Notes: generated from the sequence alone by a model not told the origin. Positions 1 to 7,269 are shown, counted from the stretch's first letter. The stretch is DNA of 16,979 nucleotides from Oscillospiraceae bacterium (GCA_017828835.1 JAGAEK010000130.1:1-16979), one strand, 5' to 3'. Numbers and translations are program-made.

Positions 1-2
1 AC

Positions 3-1118
3 GGGTTGAGAACGAATATTGAATTGCAGAATTCGAATCTGCGTACGGTGTCGCAGAATATCAATGAATCTCTCGGCGGATTCAGAAAATCGGTGAATGA
101 TATGACCGCGGCGATGGAGCAGAGGATGGAGAATCTGCGTGTCTCGATGGACAAAAAGCTCGGCGACATACAGGCGGATAACCAGAAGAAGCTTGACGAG
201 ATGCGAGGAGTTGTTGACGAGAAACTGCAGAAGACGCTGGATGAAAAGATAGGTCAATCGTTCAAAGCGGTCAGCGAGCGGCTCGAGCAGGTGTATAAAG
301 GACTCGGCGAGATGCAGACGCTTGCAAACGACGTCGGAGATCTCCAAAAGACGCTTATAAACGTTAAAACGAGAGGCAACCTCGGCGAATTACAGCTGTC
401 GAGGATACTTGATCAAATTATGGCACCGTCGTTATACAGCGAAAACGTAATAACTAAAAGGGGAAGTTCGGATCGTGTGGAATTTGCGGTAAAGCTGCCG
501 GGTAAATCCGAAAGCGACGGACCGGTATATCTGCCGATCGATTCAAAATTCCCGACTTCCGCATACAACGCGCTTCAGGATGCTTATGACAGCGCGGACC
601 AGGAAAGCATAGAACAAGCGAGCAAATCGCTTGAAGCGATCATAAAAAAATGCGCGAAGGATATTTCCGATAAATATATAGATCCTCCGAATACGACCGA
701 GTTTGCGATAATGTTTCTTCCGATCGAGGGGCTTTACGCCGAGGTCGTAAGAAGAAGCGAGCTTATGGAAGAATTGCAGAGAAAGTACCGCATAAACGTC
801 GCCGGTCCGACTACTATAACCGCGCTGCTGAACAGCTTGCAGATGGGCTTCAAGACGCTTGCGATAGAAAAAAGATCGGGAGAAGTGTGGAAATTGCTTT
901 CAGCGGTCAAAAAAGAGTTCGGTAACTTCGCGGAGGTTCTGAATAATGCTAAAGAAAAGATTAATAGAGCAAATGAAGAAATGGATAAGTTGGTAGGAGT
1001 GAGGACAAGACAAATAATACGCAGCTTAAAAAACGTTGAAGAGATGCCGGAGCTTGAAAGTGCGCAGCAGATGATAGACAGTACGGGAGACGCTGCGGGA
1101 GACGTAGAAACGGAATAG
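3..1118 (+). CDS. rmuC: DNA recombination protein RmuC (5' partial)
   Basis: RmuC-family protein, linked in E. coli to limiting DNA inversion and rearrangement; the fold is related to restriction endonucleases. The reading frame is open to the left edge, so the usual N-terminal membrane anchor lies outside the window. Visible residues 1-120 are a charged, heptad-like coiled coil (many E, K, Q and L). The RmuC domain follows, with the hallmark stretches TRGNLGELQLSRIL near residue 122, LPIDSKFP near 177 and FLPIEGLYAEV near 237. The C-terminus is acidic. A TTG at position 6 is in frame, but no ribosome site is visible for it, so the gene is treated as truncated by the window. The stop is 11 bases before lplA, which suggests cotranscription. 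The family call is firm; the biochemical activity is not shown by sequence. Confidence 0.93.
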   Translation, partial: GLRTNIELQNSNLRTVSQNINESLGGFRKSVNDMTAAMEQRMENLRVSMDKKLGDIQADNQKKLDEMRGVVDEKLQKTLDEKIGQSFKAVSERLEQVYKGLGEMQTLANDVGDLQKTLINVKTRGNLGELQLSRILDQIMAPSLYSENVITKRGSSDRVEFAVKLPGKSESDGPVYLPIDSKFPTSAYNALQDAYDSADQESIEQASKSLEAIIKKCAKDISDKYIDPPNTTEFAIMFLPIEGLYAEVVRRSELMEELQRKYRINVAGPTTITALLNSLQMGFKTLAIEKRSGEVWKLLSAVKKEFGNFAEVLNNAKEKINRANEEMDKLVGVRTRQIIRSLKNVEEMPELESAQQMIDSTGDAAGDVETE

Positions 1119-1129
1119 GGAGAAAGAAA

Positions 1130-2113
1130 ATGCTGATAATTTACAATCGTTCGACAGATCCTGCGTATAATCTTGCGATGGAAGAATATATGCTCGATCG
1201 CAAGAGCGATGATATAATTATGTTATGGCGTAACTCTGACGCGGTTATAATCGGCAGAAATCAAAACGCGATCGAAGAGATGAATCTCGATTACATAAAA
1301 GAACATAATATAACTGTTATACGGCGCCTTACGGGAGGCGGCGCAGTGTTTCACGACCTCGGGAACCTTAATTTTACGTTTATAAAGAAAAATCAAGAGG
1401 GAATGTTCAATGATTACAGCGGATTTACTCGACCGGTCAGGGATTATCTGAGGACGCTCGGGGTGAATTGCGAACTTTCGGGCAGAAACGATATACTGGT
1501 TGACGGAATGAAGGTTTCGGGAAACGCCCAGACGGTGAGGAAAGGACGCATAATGCACCATGGAACGCTGCTTTTTTCGGCTGATATAAGCAGACTTTCG
1601 GGTGCGCTTAAAGTCAGAGAGGTAAAAGCGGAAAGCAGAGGTATAAAATCATATCGTTCAAGAGTTGCAAATATTTATGATTGTCTTGAGAAGAAAATGA
1701 GTATCGAGGAGTTTACGGAAGGACTTCTTGCGTATTTTTGCGAAAAATACGCCGACGCGGAGTTTTATGAAATATCGAAAAAGGATATAGCGGAAGTTGA
1801 GAAGCTTGTAGCGGAAAAATACGGGAAGTGGGAATGGAATTTCGGAGAAGCGCCGAAATATAACTACAGAAATTCAAAGAAATATCCTTTCGGCGTCGTT
1901 GATTTATATATTCAGACCGAAAACTCTAAGATAGAGGCGATTACGATAAACGGAGATTATTTCGGCGTCAAAGACATATCCGAAGCGGAAGGTAAGTTTG
2001 TCGGAGTTTTACATAGGTATGAGGATATATTCAAAATGGCGGAAGAAATCGGAATAGACCGATATATAAGCGGAATGGCCGCGGAAGATTTTGCGAGACT
2101 TGCAACAGAATAA
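1130..2113 (+). CDS. lplA: Lipoate-protein ligase A
   Basis: Cytosolic enzyme that activates lipoate with ATP to lipoyl-AMP and transfers it to a lysine of lipoyl-carrier proteins such as GcvH or 2-oxoacid dehydrogenase E2. At 327 residues it has both the catalytic domain and the C-terminal accessory domain of two-domain LplA enzymes. Motifs seen: RRLTGGGAVFHDLGNLNFTF (residues about 65-84, lipoyl-AMP loop), GRNDILVDGMKVSGNAQ (about 117-133, containing the conserved catalytic-type lysine) and HHGTLLFSADISRL (about 142-155). The C-terminal part (about 240-327) contains the WNFG and GDYFG stretches typical of the accessory domain. A GGGAG ribosome site lies just upstream of the ATG. The gene sits 11 bases after rmuC and 24 bases before the DUF1294 gene. 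No lipoylated protein gene is in the window, so the target is unknown. Confidence 0.95.
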   Translation: MLIIYNRSTDPAYNLAMEEYMLDRKSDDIIMLWRNSDAVIIGRNQNAIEEMNLDYIKEHNITVIRRLTGGGAVFHDLGNLNFTFIKKNQEGMFNDYSGFTRPVRDYLRTLGVNCELSGRNDILVDGMKVSGNAQTVRKGRIMHHGTLLFSADISRLSGALKVREVKAESRGIKSYRSRVANIYDCLEKKMSIEEFTEGLLAYFCEKYADAEFYEISKKDIAEVEKLVAEKYGKWEWNFGEAPKYNYRNSKKYPFGVVDLYIQTENSKIEAITINGDYFGVKDISEAEGKFVGVLHRYEDIFKMAEEIGIDRYISGMAAEDFARLATE

Positions 2114-2137
2114 CGGACGGAATTGAGGATATAAGTT

Positions 2138-2431
2138 ATGACCGAGGTATTGCAAAAGATAGCGCTGATTTATTTGGCGGCAATAAATATATACGGATTT
2201 ATCGTTTGCGGGGCAGATAAATTAAAAGCAAAACGCAAAAAGAGAAGGGTACCCGAAAAAACACTTTTTATAATAAGCGCAATAGGCGGAAGTTTGGGTA
2301 TGTTTTTGGGAATGTTGATTTTTCGGCATAAGACCCGCCATATGAAGTTTGTGATCGGGATACCGTTGATCATTTTACTGCAGGCAATAGCTTTTCTGTT
2401 ATTGAAAAAATTCGGTATAATATCGATTTGA
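2138..2431 (+). CDS. DUF1294 small membrane protein
   Basis: A 97-residue inner-membrane protein of the DUF1294 family; function unknown. The pattern of the family is clear: a first membrane helix (about residues 5-24), the conserved C-G-A-D-K segment, a basic cytosolic loop (KLKAKRKKRRVPEKTL, 28-43), a glycine-rich second helix with IGGSLGMFLGM, the signature FRHKTRHMKF (62-71), and a last hydrophobic helix. A GAGG-type ribosome site precedes the ATG. It follows lplA by 24 bases, so it probably lies in the same transcript, but no functional link to lipoylation is evident. The family assignment is confident, and no role should be inferred from it. Confidence 0.9.
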   Translation: MTEVLQKIALIYLAAINIYGFIVCGADKLKAKRKKRRVPEKTLFIISAIGGSLGMFLGMLIFRHKTRHMKFVIGIPLIILLQAIAFLLLKKFGIISI

Positions 2432-2452
2432 ATCTCACGGAAAGGAGTACTT

Positions 2453-2497
2453 TTGAGGAATACAAAAGTTTGCGTTCGTAAAAATGAAACTTATTGA
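2453..2497 (+). CDS. Possible 14-codon leader ORF ahead of the AlkZ-like gene
   Basis: The strong ribosome site GGAAAGGAG at 2439-2447 is 5 bases before a TTG at 2453 that opens a 14-codon frame (MRNTKVCVRKNETY) ending in TGA at 2495-2497. It overlaps the start of the next gene (ATG at 2484), which itself has no Shine-Dalgarno at a usable distance. Two readings are possible: a translated leader peptide that couples or regulates the downstream gene, or an N-terminal extension of that gene split by one extra A in the A5 run at 2480-2484. Sequence alone does not decide, and the peptide has no recognised family. Confidence 0.3.
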   Translation: MRNTKVCVRKNETY

Positions 2498-3143
2498 GAT
2501 AAAAAGTTATGAAGAATTTATCGGTGAAGTCGAAAAAATAGGGTTCGGACAATTCGGCGAAGACAGAGAAGGTATTTTCAAGTTTAGGTTAAACGGTAAA
2601 CCGTCGGAACTGGAAAACTGGGAAAGCAAGGCGCTTGAAGAAAAGAGAATTGTTATAGCAAAGCTGTTTTTCGGTAAAAAAGGCTACGTATCAAAAGAGC
2701 TATACCCTTATTTTTTCAGGCTGCGCAGAGATTTGAGAAATGCAGAGGAAGCATATAACGAGGGGATTATAAGCAGGCAAGCAAAGAAAGTTTATGATAT
2801 TATAAGCTCTTTCGAACGAGGAGTCACGACTCCCGAAATATGCAGGATAGGCGGGTTCGGAAAAGAGGAGAAAGCGATGCTTGACTCTGATATAGAAGAA
2901 CTTCAGATGAAAATGTATATAACGATGTGTTCGGAAGACAGAAAAATATCGTTAAAAGGATACGAATATAAAATGGCTAGACAGCATTACTGTGATGCCG
3001 AAAAATATTTTTCTGAGGACGTTTTTGAAAAAGCGTTGAAAATGACAAAAAAAGAAGCAGAGGAAATGATAATGAGAAGGATTCTCGATATCAATCCCTA
3101 TGCTTTGAAAGAGGACGTTGAAAGGTATATATACGGAAATTAA
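2484..3143 (+). CDS. Winged-helix protein, probably AlkZ-related
   Basis: A 219-residue soluble protein with no signal peptide or membrane segment. The middle part (about residues 100-160) reads as a winged helix-turn-helix: GVTTPEICRIGGFG, then a helix with DSDIEELQMKM, and a basic wing ending in a YKMARQHY stretch. The arrangement resembles the short clostridial proteins annotated as AlkZ-related, that is, related to the HTH_42/YcaQ DNA glycosylase family. I make this match from memory of the pattern, so it is tentative. The QxQ catalytic motif of true AlkZ glycosylases is not obvious, and a DNA-binding or regulatory role is equally possible. It follows the DUF1294 gene by 52 bases. The gene ends 2 bases from the convergent spoIIR stop. 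The ATG at 2484 lacks its own ribosome site; the nearest strong one serves a TTG in another frame. Confidence 0.8.
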   Translation: MKLIEIKSYEEFIGEVEKIGFGQFGEDREGIFKFRLNGKPSELENWESKALEEKRIVIAKLFFGKKGYVSKELYPYFFRLRRDLRNAEEAYNEGIISRQAKKVYDIISSFERGVTTPEICRIGGFGKEEKAMLDSDIEELQMKMYITMCSEDRKISLKGYEYKMARQHYCDAEKYFSEDVFEKALKMTKKEAEEMIMRRILDINPYALKEDVERYIYGN

Positions 3144-3165
3144 AATCAGGAGCTTTTTAATTTTC
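3136..3165. terminator. Weak AT-rich hairpin over two convergent stop codons
   Basis: The arms GAAATTAAAA (3136-3145) and TTTTAATTTTC (3155-3165) can form about 10 A-T-rich pairs with one bulge. The hairpin spans the ends of the AlkZ-like gene (+) and spoIIR (-), which are only 2 bases apart. It could act in both directions, but the low GC content makes it a weak candidate. Confidence 0.3.
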
Positions 3166-3760
3166 TGACGATCTTTTCACAAAGCTCGACAATGGCGAAT
3201 TTGACTTTATATTTTGTTTTTCGGACGAGTATTTCGGAGGAATTTCCGTAATACTCGTTTATATTTATGCTGTTTTTCTGATATGCGGCCGGTATACAAA
3301 GAGGCGGAAACATAACGCACCACCAATTTTTTCCGTTGCCGGTCCCGATAATTATCCTCAGAGCATCGTAATTACCGGACGGCATAGTAAAGTTATCATA
3401 TTCTTTTGTGTCGAAATACGTTTCCGTCAGTTCCGCTCTTACGGGGTAATCGAATCCTTGTTCCGATATAACGGTTTCGGCGACGGAGATGATATCGGAA
3501 AGTTTCCCTGATATTATTTTCTCGGCGTCGTTTTTTGAAACGGAAGTGTCGATATCTCCGAAAGCGTCGAGTATTGCGTCTCTGACAGCGAGTTTCAGAG
3601 TTTGATCCTGTTCGGAATCGGAATTTGCGATCACGTGTAGGCGGATCGTGTTTTCGCGTATTGATCTGCATTTGAGATAAAATGAAAAAATATCTTGAAA
3701 AATAACCGAAATGATGACGAACAGTATTGCCAACGATAAAAACAGAGCTTTTCTTTTCAT
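3146..3760 (-). CDS. spoIIR: Stage II sporulation protein R (SpoIIR)
   Basis: Forespore-made signalling protein that is exported into the intermembrane space and triggers the SpoIIGA protease to cleave pro-sigma-E in the mother cell. The 204-residue product starts with a hydrophobic export helix (about residues 5-28, after MKRK). The family core follows: IRLHVIANSDSEQDQTLKL at 40-58, VRDAIL, a later RAELTETYFDTKEY segment, and a GNGKNWWCVMFPPLC region near 145-160 with the conserved GxxWWCVxFPPLC pattern. It lies downstream of ispE on the same strand, separated by 81 bases that contain a long hairpin. No Shine-Dalgarno lies at normal distance from the ATG; AAGGA is 14 bases away and inside the hairpin arm. 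Expression is expected from sigma-F, but no clear sigma-F promoter could be assigned. Confidence 0.95.
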   Translation of the reverse strand: MKRKALFLSLAILFVIISVIFQDIFSFYLKCRSIRENTIRLHVIANSDSEQDQTLKLAVRDAILDAFGDIDTSVSKNDAEKIISGKLSDIISVAETVISEQGFDYPVRAELTETYFDTKEYDNFTMPSGNYDALRIIIGTGNGKNWWCVMFPPLCIPAAYQKNSININEYYGNSSEILVRKTKYKVKFAIVELCEKIVRKLKSS

Positions 3761-3770
3761 TATGTAAAAT

Positions 3771-3812
3771 CCCGTCCTTAATCCGAATTGTTACATACGG
3801 ATTATTGACGGG
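3771..3812 (-). promoter_or_regulatory. Long hairpin in the ispE-spoIIR gap (leader or terminator)
   Basis: On the - strand, CCCGTC and TAATCCG pair with CGGATTA and GACGGG (13 pairs with a 2x2 internal loop; loop of 12 bases at 3786-3797). It starts about 30 bases after the ispE stop and ends 10 bases before the spoIIR ATG, followed by ATTTTA. The only purine-rich ribosome-like stretch of spoIIR (AAGGA) lies in its 3' side. It may terminate ispE transcription, hold spoIIR translation low, or both. Confidence 0.6.
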
Positions 3813-3841
3813 AAAAACTCGGTTTATTCAAAAATATGTGA

Positions 3842-4714
3842 TCAGTATACGACAGCTCCGGATCTTACGGGAGAGGCGAGAAAAACTTTTCCGAACCGTA
3901 CCAATTCCGGAATAGCGTTTTGAGCTTCGGTTTCGGAGCGGAAAATTCCGAATACGGCGACTCCGCTGCCGGTTATTCCGGCGCCCAAAGCACCTGCGGC
4001 AATCAAAGCGTTTTTAATGGGTAAAATTTTATCAGGAAATACTACCGGCTCAAAGACGTTGCATAGAGATTTAGCAATAAAATCAACGTCCTTGCGATCT
4101 ATTGCGGATATCACTGAATCTGTGTCGGGACGCTTGATTTCAGCGGAATAATCGTCGTATAGCTCGAAAGCGTGTTTTGTCAGCATACCGAAAGGCGGTT
4201 TCACGACCAAAAAAAAGCATTCGGGTAAATCGGGCAGTACAACGATATTTTCGCCGATACCTGTTATATGTGCGGTCGAACCGACGATACAAAACGGAAC
4301 GTCAGCCCCTACGGTTATACCTATATCGCACAGCTCATTTAAGGAAAGACCCGTGCCGCAGAGAGCATTAAGTCCGACCAGAACTCCGGCGGCGTCTGAC
4401 GATGCTCCGCCGAGACCTGCCTGAGACGGTATGTTTTTTTGTATCTCTATTTTGAATCCGCGGTGTTGCGGTTCGACTGTTTTAATAAAGTTGATTGCAG
4501 CCCTATGAGCGGTATTTTCATCTCCCAAAGGAATTTTTTCGTCTGTCGACGATACCTTGACGAAATCATCGTCGGTCTTTGAAATTCTGATAACGTCATA
4601 AAGGTCTATCGTCTGCATTACCATATCCATAAGATGATATCCGTCATCACGTTTTTTTCCGATATCCAATGTGAGATTGAGTTTAGCCGGGGCTTTGACT
4701 TTTAAACTATTCAA
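3842..4714 (-). CDS. ispE: 4-diphosphocytidyl-2-C-methyl-D-erythritol kinase (IspE)
   Basis: Cytosolic GHMP-family kinase of the MEP isoprenoid pathway; it phosphorylates CDP-methylerythritol at the 2-hydroxyl using ATP. Motifs seen: APAKLNLTLDIGKKRDDGYH at the N-terminus (substrate-binding lysine, and the DGYH of the family), the ATP-binding loop PSQAGLGGASSDAA near residue 100, and GAGITGSGVAVFG in the C-terminal domain. Length (290 residues) is typical. Start choice: TTG at 4714 has AGAGGTG (4727-4721) 6 bases upstream. An in-frame GTG at 4723 lies inside that ribosome site and would add three residues, so I prefer the TTG. The DUF362 stop is only about 18 bases upstream, which implies one transcript with it. 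It shows organism-wide use of the MEP route. Confidence 0.96.
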   Translation of the reverse strand: MNSLKVKAPAKLNLTLDIGKKRDDGYHLMDMVMQTIDLYDVIRISKTDDDFVKVSSTDEKIPLGDENTAHRAAINFIKTVEPQHRGFKIEIQKNIPSQAGLGGASSDAAGVLVGLNALCGTGLSLNELCDIGITVGADVPFCIVGSTAHITGIGENIVVLPDLPECFFLVVKPPFGMLTKHAFELYDDYSAEIKRPDTDSVISAIDRKDVDFIAKSLCNVFEPVVFPDKILPIKNALIAAGALGAGITGSGVAVFGIFRSETEAQNAIPELVRFGKVFLASPVRSGAVVY

Positions 4715-4732
4715 AAAGTGCACCTCTGTAAC

Positions 4733-5878
4733 TTACATTTTAAAAGCGAAAAATCTTTTTGCCGAAATTGCTTTTTGAGGACACATCTCCTGGCAGCAAA
4801 AGCAATGTATACATTTATTATAACTGATACGCGCCTTTTTGTCTACAATTTTAATTGCTTTCATGGGACAAGTTTCAGAACAGCGGCCGCAGCCTATGCA
4901 GGTTTCCTTGGTTATCGAGGGTTTTGGCTGGAAAAGTCTTTTTTTGAGAAAACGCCAAGGTTTCAGTAACGGTTTCGGAGTTCTCTGGTCAAATCCGATA
5001 TCACAGGCGTCCGGCCTCTTGAATGAAAGAGTACCTAAAACGTCGACGCCGTCACCGACAAGATTTGAACTGTCAGGACTTTCGGAAGAGAGACCGCGAT
5101 CTATTTCGGCTTTTACGATCGGAGCTTCATTCACGCTGAATCCCGCAACGTCAAGCAAAACACGGTCAAGATTATAAATATCTGTCGACGCGAGCGTAAG
5201 CCCCGAATATACGGGGGTTCCGCCTGAAGGTCCGTTCCCCTCCATACACCAAACGGCGTCAACAAAGGTGATATTCGGCACGACACACAGTGAAAGGTCT
5301 ATAAGCATGTTGCAAAAATCAGCTTGTTCCTGGAACCTGAAATGCAGCTCGGGTTTTGCGAGTCCCGGTATACATCCGAAAAGATTTTTCACTGAACCCG
5401 AAATTCCGGTCAGTGCGTGGGTTTTGAGTTTGCAGATGTTTATAATAAAATCAGCGTCCGCGATTGGAGTAATGAGTTCAAAATTATGAACGAGTTTTCC
5501 GTTTGGTACGGATTTTGGCTTTGACGAAAAATCGAAGTTGAGGTTTACTCCTTCGATATCGCAGAGCGAGGTATATTCGGTTGAGGAGTAAACCGCGGAA
5601 AGGCGGGCTTTGTTATACAATCCTCCGGGACTTTCGGCAATCGTTATTTCCCCGGCGCCGAGTTCTTTCAATTTCAAAATGATCGCTCTGACAAATTCAA
5701 CGCGTGTTACGACGGCGGAATCGGGAGAGCTTTTTAAAAGCAGATTAGGTTTGATCACGATTTTCATTCCGGGACGTATAAGCTTTTCCAGTCCGAGCAA
5801 CGAAAAGTGAGTGTCCACTGATTTTTTCATAGTTTCTTCTTCATAATCCGCAGTTTTGACTATTGAGATCTTACCCAT
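4733..5878 (-). CDS. DUF362 protein with C-terminal 2x[4Fe-4S] ferredoxin domain
   Basis: A 381-residue cytosolic protein. Residues about 1-300 are a DUF362 domain (IKPNLLLKSSP near 43-53, SPGGLYNKARL, and a KLKTHALTGISGSVKNLFGC segment near 150). Residues about 323-375 are a bacterial ferredoxin-type domain with two CxxCxxCxxxCP motifs: CIGCGRCSETCP and CIHCFCCQEMCP. The family is widespread in anaerobes; its reaction is not established, and an iron-sulfur or redox role is inferred only from the cysteines. The ribosome site AAGGAG is well placed before the ATG. It starts about 30 bases after the aminotransferase terminator hairpin and ends just before ispE, so it probably shares a transcript with ispE. 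Whether it feeds electrons to MEP enzymes is speculation. Confidence 0.9.
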   Translation of the reverse strand: MGKISIVKTADYEEETMKKSVDTHFSLLGLEKLIRPGMKIVIKPNLLLKSSPDSAVVTRVEFVRAIILKLKELGAGEITIAESPGGLYNKARLSAVYSSTEYTSLCDIEGVNLNFDFSSKPKSVPNGKLVHNFELITPIADADFIINICKLKTHALTGISGSVKNLFGCIPGLAKPELHFRFQEQADFCNMLIDLSLCVVPNITFVDAVWCMEGNGPSGGTPVYSGLTLASTDIYNLDRVLLDVAGFSVNEAPIVKAEIDRGLSSESPDSSNLVGDGVDVLGTLSFKRPDACDIGFDQRTPKPLLKPWRFLKKRLFQPKPSITKETCIGCGRCSETCPMKAIKIVDKKARISYNKCIHCFCCQEMCPQKAISAKRFFAFKM

Positions 5879-5907
5879 ATAAAAACTCCTTTTTAACTGG
5901 ATTTGAA

Positions 5908-5938
5908 AGCAAAAAGCTCAAAGCTTAAGCTTTGAGCT
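5908..5938 (-). terminator. Rho-independent terminator of the aminotransferase gene
   Basis: The sequence AGCTCAAAGC-TTAA-GCTTTGAGCT (5938-5915, - strand) is a perfect inverted repeat with a 10-bp stem, followed by TTTTTGC. The stop codon TAA (5927-5925) lies in its loop, so the hairpin uses the last codons of the gene. The gap to the DUF362 start is only about 30 bases. Confidence 0.75.
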
Positions 5939-7097
5939 CATGTAAAAATTCATCAATTCGTTTCATAGCTTCCTTGATATTTTCGAGTTTATTGGAATAG
6001 GACATTCTGACAAAACCCTCGCCGCATTCGCCGAAAGCAACGCCGGGAACGACAGAAACTTTTTTCGACATCAGCAGTTTTTCGCAGAATTCCTCAGAAG
6101 TGAGACCGGTCGAACGGATATCGGGAAAAACGTAGAAAGCACCTTCGGGATTGAAGCAGGTAAGCCCCATTCTGTTAAGCTCTCCGACGATATACTGTCT
6201 TCGGATATCATATTCGGCCACCATTTTTTGCGAGTCCTCGTCACAGCTTTTCAGCGCCTCAAGCGCAGCATATTGCGAGATCGAAGACGGACACATTACG
6301 GCATACTGGTGTACTTTCATCATTTGTTTGGCTATGGGAACGGGAGCACAGGCATAACCTATACGCCAACCGGTCATAGCAAAAGCTTTTGAAAATCCGC
6401 TGACGAAGATCGTGCGTTCTCTCATACCGTCAATTTCGGCAAAAGAAACGTGTTTATTTCCGCCATATGTAAGTTCGGCATATATTTCGTCGGTGATTAC
6501 GATAATATCAGTGCCGCGAAGGACGTCTGCGATAGCCTCAAGGTGTTCGCGTTTCATGATCGCACCGGTCGGATTGCTCGGGAAAGATATAATAAGTGCC
6601 TTGGTTTTCGGGGTGATTTTTGATTTTATCTCTTCGGGAGTAACACGAAAAGCATCTTCGGCGCGTGTTACGATAGAAACGGGGACAGCACCGCAAAGTT
6701 GGATCGTGGGAGCGTAGGAAACGAAGCACGGCTCGACCACGAGCACCTCGTCTCCGGGCTCGAGCAGAGCTCTGAAAGCAATATCTATTGCCTCGGATGC
6801 TCCGATAGTTACGATCATTTCGTTGTTTTCATAACTTATGTTATATTTTCTTTTAAGGTATTTCGAGATCTCATGTTTCAGAGGCGCGATACCAGTGTTG
6901 GCGCTGTAATATGTTTTTCCTTCATCAAGGGATGCGATTGCGGCGGCTCGGATCTTATCAGGTGTAACGAATCCGGGTTCTCCCAAACCGAGAGAAACAA
7001 CGCCATCCATCTCTTCAGCAAGATCAAAAAAACGACGTATACCGGAAGGTTTTATTGACATAACGTTTTTAGACAATATTTTGTTGTAATCAAGCAT
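5925..7097 (-). CDS. PLP-dependent class I/II aminotransferase (PatA/aspartate-type)
   Basis: Cytosolic fold-type I aminotransferase of 390 residues, full length for the family. Motifs seen: SLGLGEPGFVTPDKIR near 36-50, YSANTGIAPLKHEI (63-76), SFPSNPTGAIMKREHL near 171-186 with the PLP-contacting Asn, a DEIYAELTYGG segment, and SGFSKAFAMTGWRIGYACAP near 231-250. The lysine in SFSK-like SGFSK is the Schiff-base residue, and GWRIGY carries the conserved Arg. FVRMSYSN near the C-terminus holds the second substrate-carboxylate Arg. Substrate cannot be read from sequence: aspartate, alanine, aromatic or N-acetyl-diaminopimelate-type acceptors are all possible. The ribosome site GGAGGG is upstream, as is a sigma-A-like promoter. 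The gene ends in its own terminator, before DUF362 and ispE. Confidence 0.93.
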   Translation of the reverse strand: MLDYNKILSKNVMSIKPSGIRRFFDLAEEMDGVVSLGLGEPGFVTPDKIRAAAIASLDEGKTYYSANTGIAPLKHEISKYLKRKYNISYENNEMIVTIGASEAIDIAFRALLEPGDEVLVVEPCFVSYAPTIQLCGAVPVSIVTRAEDAFRVTPEEIKSKITPKTKALIISFPSNPTGAIMKREHLEAIADVLRGTDIIVITDEIYAELTYGGNKHVSFAEIDGMRERTIFVSGFSKAFAMTGWRIGYACAPVPIAKQMMKVHQYAVMCPSSISQYAALEALKSCDEDSQKMVAEYDIRRQYIVGELNRMGLTCFNPEGAFYVFPDIRSTGLTSEEFCEKLLMSKKVSVVPGVAFGECGEGFVRMSYSNKLENIKEAMKRIDEFLHELKA

Positions 7098-7134
7098 TAT
7101 AAACCCTCCGCAATAAAAATTTAGTTTAAAAAAT

Positions 7135-7162
7135 ATTATATAACAAAAACCCGAAAAGTAAA
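7135..7162 (-). promoter_or_regulatory. Probable sigma-A promoter of the aminotransferase gene
   Basis: On the - strand, TTTACT (7162-7157) is 16 bases before TATAAT (7140-7135). The transcript would start about 30 bases upstream of the GGAGGG ribosome site and ATG. The -10 is consensus and the -35 is moderate. Confidence 0.55.
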
Positions 7163-7214
7163 ATCGAAAAAATAAACAGTGATTTTTTGATTTAAGTTAT
7201 AATTTTTATAGGAA

Positions 7215-7246
7215 TTTACAAAAACAGTACAAACATTTTTTGTAAA
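7215..7246. repeat. 11-bp-phased TACAAA/TTTGTA repeat with inverted-repeat potential
   Basis: TACAAA occurs at 7217-7222 and 7228-7233, and its complement TTTGTA at 7239-7244; starts are exactly 11 bases apart. The outer arms TTTACAAAAA (7215-7224) and TTTTTGTAAA (7237-7246) form a 10-bp inverted repeat. It lies about 53 bases upstream of the aminotransferase -35 and 24 bases after the cotJC stop. It could be an operator or an AT-only terminator stem for cotJ. Confidence 0.35.
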
Positions 7247-7269
7247 ACGGTTCAATATAAAAATTTACA

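Noticed and set aside
1..30. TTG at position 6 as the true start of rmuC
   Set aside because: The frame is open to the window edge, no ribosome site is visible, and RmuC proteins usually begin with a membrane anchor that is absent here.
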